Shown: positions 19,711 to 28,749 of the stretch, piece by piece
Layout of the letters: every line of letters starts with the position of its first letter
Numbering within the stretch: position 1 is the first letter of the stretch
DNA from: Pectobacterium atrosepticum
GTDB lineage: Bacteria; Pseudomonadota; Gammaproteobacteria; Enterobacterales; Enterobacteriaceae
Assembly: GCA_019056595.1 (NCBI GenBank)
Contig: CP036163.1
Coordinates: 1,426,001-1,490,000 of the forward strand
DNA: 64,000 nt
Direction of reading: 5' to 3'
The notes under the pieces: model-generated
What the model was told of the DNA's origin: nothing
The model's database searches: none
Seen by the model: only the letters and a program-made list of their open reading frames with translations
Translations under genes and position numbers: made by a program

Positions 19711-19846
19711 TATGTACTCTGTTGTGCGAAAGGAAGTCATGCGAAAAGGAAACCGCCATACCTTAACACAAACTTAGCTATTTTACTTTTCTACTGCTAT
19801 ACTCTGCGCCGCTTTCCGTTCTTTAACATTCCAGTGGACCGATACC

Positions 19847-20650
19847 ATGCATCCGATGCTCAACATCGCTATACGCGCTGCGCGTAAAGCCGGCAATTTG
19901 ATTGCCAAAAACTATGAAACGCCAGACGCCGTCGAAGCTAGCCAGAAAGGCAGCAACGATTTTGTGACCAACGTCGATCGGGATGCAGAACGTCTGATCA
20001 TTGAAGTCATCCGCAAGTCTTACCCACAGCACACCATTATTGGTGAAGAATGTGGTGAGCTGGCAGGTGAAGATCCGGCAGTACAATGGGTTATCGATCC
20101 TCTGGATGGCACCACCAACTTCATCAAGCGTTTACCCCACTTCGCCGTTTCTATCGCGGTCCGCATTAAAGGCCGTACCGAAGTTGCCGTTGTTTATGAT
20201 CCTATGCGTAATGAGCTGTTTAGTGCTACCCGCGGTCAGGGCGCACAGTTGAACGGTTATCGTCTGCGCAGCAGTACTGCCCGCGATCTTGAAGGCACCG
20301 TACTGGCAACAGGTTTCCCCTTCAAATTAAAACAACACAGCAAAAGTTATATCAACGTTGTTAGCGCACTGTTCACCCAATGTGCGGATTTCCGTCGCAC
20401 GGGTTCTGCCGCACTGGATCTGGCCTATGTGGCCGCGGGTCGCGTTGATGGTTTCTTTGAGATCGGTCTGAAGCCGTGGGATTTTGCCGGTGGCGAACTG
20501 TTGGTACGTGAAGCTGGCGGGATCGTGACGGACTTCGTTGGCGGCCATAACTATCTGGCATCCGGCAATCTGGTTGCAGGCAACCCGCGTGTGGTGAAAT
20601 CTATTCTGGGCACCATCCGTGAAGAACTGAGCGACGCGCTGAAACGCTAA
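19847..20650 (+). CDS. suhB: Inositol-1-monophosphatase / Nus-associated SuhB
   Basis: A 267-residue protein with inositol monophosphatase activity that in E. coli also joins the rRNA antitermination complex. The metal-binding motif is WVIDPLDGTTNF and the second signature is KPWDFAGGELLVREAGG; IIGEECGELAG provides another metal ligand. Full length and typical. It is followed by a clear terminator. Confidence 0.97.
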   Translation: MHPMLNIAIRAARKAGNLIAKNYETPDAVEASQKGSNDFVTNVDRDAERLIIEVIRKSYPQHTIIGEECGELAGEDPAVQWVIDPLDGTTNFIKRLPHFAVSIAVRIKGRTEVAVVYDPMRNELFSATRGQGAQLNGYRLRSSTARDLEGTVLATGFPFKLKQHSKSYINVVSALFTQCADFRRTGSAALDLAYVAAGRVDGFFEIGLKPWDFAGGELLVREAGGIVTDFVGGHNYLASGNLVAGNPRVVKSILGTIREELSDALKR

Positions 20651-20659
20651 TCTCGACCC

Positions 20660-20712
20660 ACTCCGACCCACTCTCATAAAAATGAACTCGGGTCGGAGTT
20701 GTTATTTTTCTT
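20660..20712 (+). terminator. suhB terminator
   Basis: ACTCCGACCC (20660-20669) pairs perfectly with GGGTCGGAGT (20690-20699), followed by the T-rich TGTTATTTTTCTT. A typical intrinsic terminator. Confidence 0.8.
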
Positions 20713-20751
20713 TACATATGAATCCTGTATACGCATTGTTTATCAATATAC

Positions 20752-20764
20752 GATAATAATTATC
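20752..20764 (+). promoter_or_regulatory. Fur box upstream of the iron-complex ABC operon
   Basis: GATAATAATTATC is a perfect 6-1-6 Fur core (GATAAT-A-ATTATC) 58 bases before the start of the binding-protein gene. Iron repression of the operon by Fur is inferred. Confidence 0.75.
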
Positions 20765-20822
20765 AAACTCATTACACTGATAACTTCATCACATTGATAA
20801 ATTGTGAATTAGGATCGCCACC

Positions 20823-21941
20823 ATGTTAAGAAAATCAGCAAGATCGTTCTTCCTGACCGCATTACTCTCCGCCCCACTCTTCAGCTACGCTACCCAATAT
20901 CCTCTCACCGTTACCGATTTCGACGGCAGAAGTGTCACCATTAAACAAGAGCCGCAGCGCATCATTCTGCAAGACGGCCGCGATATTATGACGATGGCAT
21001 TACTTGACCGCGATAATCCCTTTCAGCGTCTTGTCGCCTGGAACAATCTGGCGAAAAAACAGGACACGGCAACCTGGGACATGCTGAAAGGAAAATGGCC
21101 TGAGTCCGTCGGCATTTTGGATATGGGTTTCAGTGATAAAGGCAACGTCGATTTGGAAAGCGTGCTGTCAAAACAGCCAGACCTGATGATTGCCCAGTTG
21201 CGTGCCAAGGCGGCGCTGAAGGAAAGTGGTGTGATTGACAAGCTCAGCGCACTGAATATTCCCGTACTGTTTGTCGATTATGAAGTGAATCCGGCTAAAG
21301 ATACCGCCTCTAGTGTCGATCTGTTGGGTAAGGTTCTGAATCGTGAAGCCAACGCCAAAGCGTATACCGATTTCTACCGCAAACACCTCGATGCCATTCA
21401 GCAGAAAACCGCCGCGATAACCCCAAAACCCAGCGTCTTTATTGAACCGATTGCCGGAAATTCGGATTCCTGCTGCTTCACGCACAGCAACAGCGGCTGG
21501 GGCGGATTGATTGAAGCCGTCGGCGCGACAAATATTGGTTCGGGTTTGCTACCGGGTGCATCCGGCTTTGTCTCGCTGGAAAAAATCATCAGCATGGAGC
21601 CTGATGCCTACATCATGACGGGCTCTAAACGTGGTAACAGTCAGGTATTACCGTTAGGCTATGGCGCGACTGTCGAAGACGTTCGCACTCAGGCTAATGT
21701 GCTGCTAAGCCGCACCGGTATTAGCCAGATCCCAGCGGTTCAGGCTAAGCACGTCTATGGTATTTACCACCATTTCTACAACCATCCTTACAACATTGTT
21801 GGTATGGAATATCTGGCAAAAGATATTTATCCTCAAGCGTTTGCCAGCTTGAACCCTGATGACACGTATCACCATATCATTCAAAATTTCACCTCGCTGC
21901 CTGACAGCGACTTTATCTTTGCCTGGAAACAAGGTGAGTAA
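20823..21941 (+). CDS. Iron-complex ABC transporter, periplasmic binding protein
   Basis: A 372-residue COG0614-type substrate-binding protein. A signal peptide (LRKSARSFFLTALLSAPLFS, cut near ATQ) is followed by YPLTVTDFDGRSVTIKQEPQ and the usual two-lobe architecture. A vicinal cysteine pair occurs in NSDSCCFTHSNSGWGG. It is the first gene of a three-gene operon with permease (6 bases away) and ATPase. A Fur box lies upstream, so an iron-siderophore or haem-like ligand is likely; the exact ligand is unknown. A paralogue with the same CC pair is encoded at 26415-27542. Confidence 0.85.
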   Translation: MLRKSARSFFLTALLSAPLFSYATQYPLTVTDFDGRSVTIKQEPQRIILQDGRDIMTMALLDRDNPFQRLVAWNNLAKKQDTATWDMLKGKWPESVGILDMGFSDKGNVDLESVLSKQPDLMIAQLRAKAALKESGVIDKLSALNIPVLFVDYEVNPAKDTASSVDLLGKVLNREANAKAYTDFYRKHLDAIQQKTAAITPKPSVFIEPIAGNSDSCCFTHSNSGWGGLIEAVGATNIGSGLLPGASGFVSLEKIISMEPDAYIMTGSKRGNSQVLPLGYGATVEDVRTQANVLLSRTGISQIPAVQAKHVYGIYHHFYNHPYNIVGMEYLAKDIYPQAFASLNPDDTYHHIIQNFTSLPDSDFIFAWKQGE

Positions 21942-21947
21942 TTTTTC

Positions 21948-23030
21948 ATGAGTACAACCACTGAACCGGGTATCCACAATACTGCCGTGGATGCCAACAC
22001 CATTATGGACAACTATCGCGCCATCATTCGACGCCGTGTGAGTGTTATGGCGATACTGCTGTTGATCATCATCGGCTCGTTGTTGCTGGATTTCACGATG
22101 GGACCTTCGGGACTCACGCTTGATGTGCTCTGGAACACGCTGACCGACCCGGCCAGCGCCGATGCAGGCACTCGCGTGATCGTCTGGGATATTCGTCTGC
22201 CTTATGCGTTGATGGCCATTATCGTCGGGCTAGCGCTCGGCCTGGCTGGCGCAGAGATGCAAACTATCCTGAACAACCCGCTGGCCAGCCCGTTTACGCT
22301 TGGCGTTTCCTCCGCCGCTGCATTCGGCGCTGCACTGGCGATCGTCCTTGGAATCGGCATCCCCGGCATTCCGGCTCAGTGGTTTATTTCTGCAAACGCC
22401 TTTATCTTTGCTCTGCTGGCAGCATTGCTGCTTGATGGCATTACGCGCTGGACGCAGGTCGCCACCTCCGGCGTCGTGCTGTTCGGTATCGCGCTGGTGT
22501 TCACCTTCAATGCGCTGGTTTCTATGCTCCAGTTCATCGCCAACGAAGACACGCTGCAAGGTCTGGTGTTCTGGACGATGGGCAGTCTGGCCCGTGCCTC
22601 GTGGGAAAAACTGGGCGTCCTGCTGCTGGTGCTGGTCATCGTTATGCCTATTTCACTGATGAGCTCATGGAAACTGACCGCACTGCGGTTGGGTGAAGAT
22701 CGCGCCGTTAGTTTTGGCATTAACGTTCGCCGTCTGCGTCTGGCGACGCTGCTGCGCATCAGTATCTTGTCTGCCATTTCGGTCGCGTTTGTCGGCCCAA
22801 TCGGCTTTATCGGTCTGGTTGCTCCGCATATCGCACGTATGATTTTCGGTGAAGATCACCGTTTCTATCTGCCTGCCAGTGCACTAACGGGTGCGCTGGT
22901 GCTATCGATGGCGTCTGTTGCCTCGAAAAATCTCATTCCCGGCGTCATTATCCCGGTGGGTATCGTCACCTCACTGGTTGGTGTGCCATTCTTCCTGAGT
23001 ATCATCCTGCGCCACAGAGGGAACGTATGA
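21948..23030 (+). CDS. FecCD-family iron-complex ABC permease
   Basis: A 360-residue inner-membrane permease with about nine to ten hydrophobic helices. FecCD signatures are present: RLPYALMAIIVGLALGLAGA, the LNNPLASPFTLGVSSAAAFG region, and GPIGFIGLVAPHIARM. An unusually long N-terminal cytoplasmic stretch of about 35 residues precedes the first helix. Only one permease gene is present, so it probably acts as a homodimer. It overlaps the ATPase gene by four bases. Confidence 0.92.
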   Translation: MSTTTEPGIHNTAVDANTIMDNYRAIIRRRVSVMAILLLIIIGSLLLDFTMGPSGLTLDVLWNTLTDPASADAGTRVIVWDIRLPYALMAIIVGLALGLAGAEMQTILNNPLASPFTLGVSSAAAFGAALAIVLGIGIPGIPAQWFISANAFIFALLAALLLDGITRWTQVATSGVVLFGIALVFTFNALVSMLQFIANEDTLQGLVFWTMGSLARASWEKLGVLLLVLVIVMPISLMSSWKLTALRLGEDRAVSFGINVRRLRLATLLRISILSAISVAFVGPIGFIGLVAPHIARMIFGEDHRFYLPASALTGALVLSMASVASKNLIPGVIIPVGIVTSLVGVPFFLSIILRHRGNV

Positions 23031-23827
23031 GCCAGCAAACCGCTTCTGGATTACGACTTTCCCACTTTCGCGCAGGCTACCCTAAGCGTCAGGTGATCCG
23101 CGATCTGTCCGTGCCGCAGTTGCCGCGTGGAAAGATCACGGTGCTGCTCGGCCCCAACGGCAGTGGAAAATCAACCCTATTGCGCGCGATGGCGGGTCTG
23201 AACGCTTCCGAAGGTGAACTGTGGTTGGATGACACTAACCTGATGACACTCCCGTTCGCTCAGCGAGCGGAAAAAGTCGTTTATCTGCCGCAGTCGTTGC
23301 CCGCCGGCGTGCACTTGCACGTACTGGAATCCATTATCGTCGCACAGCGCGCGTCCGGCGGCATGCACAACGCCGAAAAGCAGGATGAAGTCATGACCCT
23401 GCTGCGTCAGTTAGGCATCGAGCATCTGGCGTTGAGCTATCTTGATCAGCTCTCAGGCGGACAGAAACAGCTGGTTGGGCTGGCGCAGTCGCTGATCCGT
23501 CAACCCTCGTTGCTTTTGCTGGACGAACCGCTCAGTGCGTTGGATCTGAATTATCAATTCCACGTGATGGATTTGGTACGAAAGGAAACGCGTAAGCGCA
23601 ACATCATCACCGTTGTGGTGGTGCATGACATCAATATTGCCTTGCGTCATGGCGACCACGTACTGATGCTACAAAACGGTAATCTGATTGCAGATGGCGC
23701 GCCGGCCGAAGTCATTAGCCCAGAAAGCCTGTCAGCGGTCTATGGCGTACGTGGACGCATCGAACGCTGTTCACAGGGCGTACCGCAGGTGATTATTGAC
23801 GGATTAGTCAGCGAACCTACCATCTAG
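23027..23827 (+). CDS. Iron-complex ABC transporter ATPase (FecE-like)
   Basis: A 266-residue ABC ATPase. Walker A is GPNGSGKSTLL, the signature motif is LSGGQKQL, Walker B is LLLLDEPLSALDL, and the switch histidine is in VVVHDIN. It energises the permease encoded just upstream (ATGA overlap). This completes a binding protein-permease-ATPase operon that is probably iron regulated. Confidence 0.94.
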   Translation: MSQQTASGLRLSHFRAGYPKRQVIRDLSVPQLPRGKITVLLGPNGSGKSTLLRAMAGLNASEGELWLDDTNLMTLPFAQRAEKVVYLPQSLPAGVHLHVLESIIVAQRASGGMHNAEKQDEVMTLLRQLGIEHLALSYLDQLSGGQKQLVGLAQSLIRQPSLLLLDEPLSALDLNYQFHVMDLVRKETRKRNIITVVVVHDINIALRHGDHVLMLQNGNLIADGAPAEVISPESLSAVYGVRGRIERCSQGVPQVIIDGLVSEPTI

Positions 23828-23846
23828 GCAATTGGCCGCTCAAATA

Positions 23847-23874
23847 GCCTCCGGTAAGCAAGTGCCCCGGAGGC
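23847..23874. terminator. Hairpin between the ABC operon and the convergent small gene
   Basis: GCCTCCGG (23847-23854) pairs with CCGGAGGC (23867-23874) across a 12-base loop. No long T-run follows on either strand, so termination strength is uncertain. Confidence 0.45.
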
Positions 23875-23883
23875 ATAATACTG

Positions 23884-24207
23884 CTAGTGTAAACGCTCAG
23901 TTCCCAACATATCGCGCATGTTCGTCAGCATGTTCTCAAACAAGCGTAATGCCAACCCTACACTGTTTACGTTGTAGTACAGCGCCGCGTCATGATGCTT
24001 TAAATAATCCTCAAACTCTGGTTTACCGATCAATTTATAAATAGCTGTAAATCGCAAAATCAGATGGCTGCAATTATTGAGATACAGATCAAGCGTGCGG
24101 TAATCGCTGTTCATTAATTGAGTCAGTAGCGTAGTCATATGCTCGAACTCCGTCAGTAACGACGCATAATTCCCCAGATTTTCCGCACTATGTTCGGTCA
24201 ATTCCAT
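23884..24207 (-). CDS. Uncharacterised 107-residue protein downstream of a chemoreceptor gene
   Basis: I do not recognise this family. The product has no signal peptide or membrane segment and looks mostly helical (SLLTEFEHMTTLLTQLMNSD, YLNNCSHLILRF, LALRLFENMLTNMRDMLGTE). The start ATG at 24207 has GGGAG about 7 bases upstream; the longer in-frame start at 24264 lacks this. It lies 84 bases downstream of the chemoreceptor gene on the same strand, so the two are probably co-transcribed. A role in receptor function is only a guess from position. Confidence 0.65.
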   Translation of the reverse strand: MELTEHSAENLGNYASLLTEFEHMTTLLTQLMNSDYRTLDLYLNNCSHLILRFTAIYKLIGKPEFEDYLKHHDAALYYNVNSVGLALRLFENMLTNMRDMLGTERLH

Positions 24208-24291
24208 ACCGTCATCTCCCTTGGTCTTCTCTTTTCTCCATCCGTCATCGACTCCTTTGGCCACGCGCCGTTTGGCACGTGGCTCTATAGA

Positions 24292-25959
24292 TTAAAAACG
24301 CTGCCAGCCCGCTTCATCCTGAGCAAGCGCATTTTTGTTCTTCGCGGAGGCAAGACGAGGTGCAGATAGGCCGGACGGTACAGAAGCAAGAGCGGGGATC
24401 AGCGACGATGAAGCGATTTGTCCCACAATAAATTGCCCCACCAGTTGGCTCAATGTGCTCGCCTGTTCCTGTAACGACTGCGAGGCCGCAGAGGCCTCTT
24501 CGACCAATGAGGCGTTTTGCTGAGTCACATCATCCATCTGGTTAACGGCCTGATGTACCTGGCTGATACCCTGACTTTGTTCTTCCGTCGCCGCAGCGAT
24601 TTCATTAACTAAATCCGTCACCTGCTGGATCGCATCTTTCATCGCCGACATGTTTTTCCCTACATCGCTGGCTTGTTCAACCCCCGAAGACACCAGCGAA
24701 TTTGAAGCATCAATCAAGTCCTTGATTTCACGCGCCGCTGTAGACGAACGCTGCGCCAGCGTGCGCACTTCACCCGCTACCACCGCAAAACCGCGCCCCT
24801 GCTCACCCGCACGCGCAGCTTCCACCGCCGCATTCAGAGCAAGGATATTGGTTTGAAACGCAATCCCTTCGATAAGCGCAATGATGTCGGTGATCTTGCC
24901 TGAGCTATTGCGAATATGTTCCATCGTATTCAGCATGGTGCTGACTGAATCGGCGCTATCGATGGAAATTTTGCTGGCATTCCCTGCCAGCAGGCTGGCC
25001 TGTTGCGTGTTTTCTGCGTTCTGGCGCACCGTTTCACTAATTTCCGTCATACTGGCCGCAGTTTGTTCCAGCGAAGCCGCCTGTTCCTCAGTGCGGGATG
25101 ACAAATCCTCATTACCTGCCGCAATCTGCGTTGCCGCACTGCTCACCGACTGCGATGAAGCACTCACCGAGGCCAGCGCTGAAGATACCCGTTGCATCAG
25201 GCTATTAAAGGCGCGGGCAGTATTCCCAACTTCATCCTTGCGTCGATCGTCAGCTTGAATCGTCAAATTGAGATGCGTGCTGACGTTTTCCATCGTTTGA
25301 CTCATATTATTCAAACTTTTCCTGATGCCCAGAATAGTCCTCACAGCAAAAAAGCCAATTAGCAACACGATCAGTAACGCACCAGACAACAAACCAAACC
25401 ACGTTTGATCATAGATTCGTTTATTAACCTGACGCAGATCGTCGCCCATTTTGACATTAAGATCGAATTGCTTACGATAATTGGCGATCAGATCACGAAC
25501 GACCTTTCCCGGACCTTCCATTCCCTGAAGCAGGCCGAGAGCGATGTCATTCTGGTTCGCTCTTGACGCATTCAGAAAAACGGGCAAAGACGCCTGTAAT
25601 TTCTTGGTCAATTCAATCGCCGTATTGGTCAGTTGGCGATCCCCCTCGCTGGAAGCATTATTTTTCAGGTAATACTCATTGAGTACCTTCATCTCTTCGA
25701 TATTTTTAGTAATGTCTTGCTCAATTGCCGGTAACTTACTGTCGTCATCCGTGGTCTGATGACGATACAAAAAAAGCACCAGTGAATTGCTTTTATCCAC
25801 CAAATTATTTAGATCTTTGATACTTGGAATCGCATTATCCTGAACATATTCAAAACGAGACTGGAACCCTGATAATAATGATAAAGTAACAATAACCAAT
25901 GAGATAAGTGCTAGCGACATTAACGAAAACGTCAACAGCAGGCGTTGCGTGATATTCAT
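24292..25959 (-). CDS. Methyl-accepting chemotaxis protein
   Basis: A 555-residue transmembrane chemoreceptor. Membrane helix 1 is at about 8-30; the periplasmic sensor (31-187) is helical and resembles a four-helix-bundle (4HB_MCP) domain; membrane helix 2 is near 188-208, then HAMP, then the signalling domain with the hairpin tip [20 protein letters not shown] and [13 protein letters not shown]. The extreme C terminus GWQRF fits the xWxxF pentapeptide that tethers CheR and CheB. The ligand is unknown. A possible sigma-28 promoter lies about 125 bases upstream. Confidence 0.93.
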   Translation of the reverse strand: MNITQRLLLTFSLMSLALISLVIVTLSLLSGFQSRFEYVQDNAIPSIKDLNNLVDKSNSLVLFLYRHQTTDDDSKLPAIEQDITKNIEEMKVLNEYYLKNNASSEGDRQLTNTAIELTKKLQASLPVFLNASRANQNDIALGLLQGMEGPGKVVRDLIANYRKQFDLNVKMGDDLRQVNKRIYDQTWFGLLSGALLIVLLIGFFAVRTILGIRKSLNNMSQTMENVSTHLNLTIQADDRRKDEVGNTARAFNSLMQRVSSALASVSASSQSVSSAATQIAAGNEDLSSRTEEQAASLEQTAASMTEISETVRQNAENTQQASLLAGNASKISIDSADSVSTMLNTMEHIRNSSGKITDIIALIEGIAFQTNILALNAAVEAARAGEQGRGFAVVAGEVRTLAQRSSTAAREIKDLIDASNSLVSSGVEQASDVGKNMSAMKDAIQQVTDLVNEIAAATEEQSQGISQVHQAVNQMDDVTQQNASLVEEASAASQSLQEQASTLSQLVGQFIVGQIASSSLIPALASVPSGLSAPRLASAKNKNALAQDEAGWQRF

Positions 25960-26085
25960 AACCGCTCCATTTTTGAGTTTTTATACCGCATCTTTCTTCC
26001 TGATTCCGGTATGTCAAAATAAACACCATCGTCCTCCAGACATGGCATTTTGAGTAAAAATCAGACATACCTTTACCACGCTCAA

Positions 26086-26112
26086 TTATCGACACAGAAG
26101 CGAACAGCTTGA
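26086..26112 (-). promoter_or_regulatory. Candidate sigma-28 (flagellar) promoter for the chemoreceptor
   Basis: On the minus strand TCAAGCTG, an 11-base spacer and GTCGATAA match the FliA consensus TAAAGTTT-N11-GCCGATAA at 5 of 8 and 7 of 8 positions. The distance to the start codon (25959) would give a leader of about 120 bases. Class 3 flagellar control of the receptor would follow. Confidence 0.5.
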
Positions 26113-26351
26113 TAGTAATGATCGCTTAAACCATTCAATAATCTCAAATAAATAGCCAAAAACTATCAAATAAAGATAATCGATCGTCAGAAACATCCAT
26201 TCATCGGTAATGAAATAAAGTGAAAGAAAAACGTTTGCGTTGCTACCTCGGTGGGCGAACGATCTGATGGCACAGAACACCAGTTATGTTGTGATGAGCG
26301 GCTGATATCTCTTTGCGTCGAGCATGAAGCGGAACGATCGATAAAATGCAT

Positions 26352-26388
26352 AAAAAAAGCACTGACCAATGAGGTTCAGTGCTTTTTT
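26352..26388. terminator. Bidirectional terminator
   Basis: GCACTGA and TCAGTGC form a 7-bp stem with A-tract before and T-tract after (AAAAAAA...TTTTTT), so it can act in both directions. It lies just past the stop codon of the minus-strand binding-protein gene at 26415 and most likely ends that transcript. Confidence 0.75.
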
Positions 26389-26414
26389 ATTATCTGATTG
26401 ACTGTCTGGCGGCG

Positions 26415-27542
26415 TTATTTCTTCGCAGGCAGCGTAACCCAATAACCTGGCTGATACGGCAACGGCAGGAACTTCTCATGGAAGGTACGGAATGTGGCAT
26501 CAGGATCGAGATCTTTAAACAGTTCAGGATGCATCCATTTCGCTAATACCTGAATCGCCACAAACTGATACGGGCTGTCATAGAACTGATGCCAAATAGC
26601 ATGGGCATTGCCATCGGTTGCTACCGGTAGCGTTTTGAATGCTGAGCGTTCCATCAGTTTTTGCAGGCGTTGCAGCGCTTCTTTCTGATCGGCTCCCGGT
26701 CCAACGCCAACCCAGCCATTCGCCGTGTTGTAGTTTTTCCAGTTAGCGCCAGTCACCACCACCACATCTGGGCGAGAGCTGATAATCTGCTCAGGGTTCA
26801 GCGTACCAAACGTACCAGGGATGATGTTCTTGGCAATGTTGTCACCGCCAGCAGCCTCAACCATGCGGCCAAAGTTCTCATCACCGAATGACATGCAGCA
26901 CTCTTCATCATAGCCACCCGCGCGATCGATCATCACTTTCGGGCGCGGCCCTTGATAGTTTTTCAACCGATCGGTGACAATTTCAATCTGCTCACGGCGG
27001 AATTTAATAAGCGCTTCTGCACGCTCTGGTTTGCCCACCAGTTGCCCCATGATGTGAATACTTTTCTCTGCATTCTCAAACGGCTTCTCGCGGAAATCGA
27101 TAAACACGACAGGAATACCCAGCGAACTGAGTTTTTCAATCAATTTTCCTTCGTCCGTCGCGGCCTTGGACTCCAGATTCATCAACACTAAATCGGGTTT
27201 CAGCGTCAACGCCTGCTCGACGTTAAACGTGCCGTCTTTCGCACCACCAAAGGTCGGCAGTTTTTTGATTTCTGGGTATTTCTTTTCATAGGCCATATAG
27301 CCGTCGTAATCGGCTTTTGGCAAATCGTCACGCCAGCCAACCACGCGCTGGAACGGTGCTTCGGTATCAAAGGCAGCCAGCAGATAAATCTGTCGACCTT
27401 CCCCTAAAATAATCCGCTTCACTTCGGATTTGATTTCTACCTTCCTGCCACTGACGTCTTCAATAACAATCGGGTTAGCGCTGACAGCAACGCTCGCACT
27501 CAACCCCAACAGAACAACGACTGAGAACAGCCATTTTTTCAT
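26415..27542 (-). CDS. Second iron-complex periplasmic binding protein (orphan)
   Basis: A 375-residue COG0614-type binding protein with signal peptide (KKWLFSVVVLLGLSASVAVS, cut near ANP). It shares the architecture of the protein encoded at 20823, including IVIEDVSGRKVEIKSEVKRI at the N terminus and a vicinal cysteine pair in YDEECCMSFGDENFGR. No permease or ATPase genes adjoin it; it could feed the ABC transporter encoded at 21948-23827. A Fur-like palindrome lies about 35 bases upstream. The ligand is unknown. Confidence 0.85.
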   Translation of the reverse strand: MKKWLFSVVVLLGLSASVAVSANPIVIEDVSGRKVEIKSEVKRIILGEGRQIYLLAAFDTEAPFQRVVGWRDDLPKADYDGYMAYEKKYPEIKKLPTFGGAKDGTFNVEQALTLKPDLVLMNLESKAATDEGKLIEKLSSLGIPVVFIDFREKPFENAEKSIHIMGQLVGKPERAEALIKFRREQIEIVTDRLKNYQGPRPKVMIDRAGGYDEECCMSFGDENFGRMVEAAGGDNIAKNIIPGTFGTLNPEQIISSRPDVVVVTGANWKNYNTANGWVGVGPGADQKEALQRLQKLMERSAFKTLPVATDGNAHAIWHQFYDSPYQFVAIQVLAKWMHPELFKDLDPDATFRTFHEKFLPLPYQPGYWVTLPAKK

Positions 27543-27572
27543 TATTATTCCCTTCTGCGATTATGGTTATAG

Positions 27573-27590
27573 ATGATAATAGTTATCATT
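27573..27590 (-). promoter_or_regulatory. Fur box upstream of the second binding protein
   Basis: ATGATAATAGTTATCATT (plus strand) contains the near-perfect 6-1-6 core GATAAT-A-GTTATC, a single base off symmetry. It lies 31 bases upstream of the start codon at 27542. Iron-dependent repression is inferred. Confidence 0.75.
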
Positions 27591-27660
27591 ATTGAAATGA
27601 TATCCCGCCGTGATTATCGGAGGCAACGGGTTTTTAACGTGAGGTTAATAAAAAGTGAAA

Positions 27661-28749
27661 TCAGCCAGAGAATGGTCGAATACCGCCCATCATTGCGGGC
27701 TGTGCGCTGAGGTAAAGCAGAATGCCGGAGCCAACCAAAATCATCCCGCCAGCAAAAGACAGAAGAGAAAAAGTAGCACGCTGCCACACGGGTGATGCGC
27801 GATTTGCACCTAACCGTTCAATGACGCGACGGCAGTAAAAGACCAGCACGGCCAGTGCCGAGATAGTAATCGCGGTTCCGGCAGCCATCACCAGCGCAGA
27901 AGCTACGCCCCACAGATAGACGCCGATCACTTTAGAGAAAAGCAACACCATGATGGCACCTGAGCACGGGCGCATCCCCATCGCCAAGACAATCATCAGG
28001 CGTGTGCGCCAACTGCTACCACGTTCAAGTTCTTCATTGCTAGGGAGATGGCGGTGCCCGCAACCGCAGTCGGCATCATGCTGATGAAGGGAGTGAGACG
28101 GCGCATAAATCGGGCTAAGCGTCATACGTCCATGAGCTGCCACGTTAAGCGGGGTTACAGGCAAAGGAATAACGCGCAAAATAGTCGCGGGCTTGGGTTG
28201 TCGAACTAGCACGATATACAGCTGTTTTAGCGCACGGAAACAGAGCAGCAGCCCCAGCCCCGCCACCAGCACAAAGCTTCCTTTCTCCATCCAGAAACTG
28301 CTGTTATGCAGCGTTCGACTCGACAGTTGCAAGATCCCGAGAACGACTGTCACCAGCGCTATCGCCATCAGCCCCTGAACTAACGAGGCAGCAAGCGTTA
28401 ACTTCAGGCTGCTTTTCAGCTTCGACGGATGCGTCGCCAAATAGGTCATGATGACGACTTTGCCGTGCCCCGGCCCGACAGCATGGAGCACACCATAGAC
28501 CAGACTGAACATCATCAAACTCAGCCCAGCCTGATGCGGCTGCTGTTCTACCATCTGCAACAAATTCGACATTTGCTGGTGTAGTGACTTCTGCCAGATC
28601 GCGCTTTGCAGCACGATTTGCGGCCAGTATCTCACGATGTAATGCAGCGCCGAGGCAAGCAGCGCCAAAAATATCCACAGCGGCCATAGATCGCGCAGTC
28701 GGCTCAACAACGAACGTTGACGCGGCAACGATCCAAGATTTACTGACAT
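27661..28749 (-). CDS. NicO-family metal transporter (ZevB-like)
   Basis: A 362-residue inner-membrane protein of the nickel/cobalt transporter (NicO) family. The signature VGPGHGKVVIMTYLATHPSK and later GMRPCSGAIMVLLFSK are present, and a histidine/cysteine-rich loop HSLHQHDADCGCGHRH should bind metal. About seven hydrophobic segments are visible. It overlaps the DUF1007 gene by 10 bases. NicO plus DUF1007 pairs correspond to ZevB/ZevA, described as zinc uptake in Haemophilus; nickel or cobalt cannot be excluded. No further evidence in the sequence fixes the metal. Confidence 0.82.
   Translation of the reverse strand: MSVNLGSLPRQRSLLSRLRDLWPLWIFLALLASALHYIVRYWPQIVLQSAIWQKSLHQQMSNLLQMVEQQPHQAGLSLMMFSLVYGVLHAVGPGHGKVVIMTYLATHPSKLKSSLKLTLAASLVQGLMAIALVTVVLGILQLSSRTLHNSSFWMEKGSFVLVAGLGLLLCFRALKQLYIVLVRQPKPATILRVIPLPVTPLNVAAHGRMTLSPIYAPSHSLHQHDADCGCGHRHLPSNEELERGSSWRTRLMIVLAMGMRPCSGAIMVLLFSKVIGVYLWGVASALVMAAGTAITISALAVLVFYCRRVIERLGANRASPVWQRATFSLLSFAGGMILVGSGILLYLSAQPAMMGGIRPFSG

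Larger units (their letters stand above)
25960..26414. other. Intergenic region upstream of the chemoreceptor gene
   Basis: This 455-base gap holds the chemoreceptor promoter region, a candidate sigma-28 promoter (26086-26112) and a hairpin terminator (26352-26388). Short open frames here have no recognisable product or ribosome-binding site. I see no gene. Confidence 0.55.

Noticed and set aside
26086-26369. Two short overlapping minus-strand frames upstream of the chemoreceptor
   Set aside because: No ribosome-binding site, AT-driven composition, and they overlap the candidate sigma-28 promoter.
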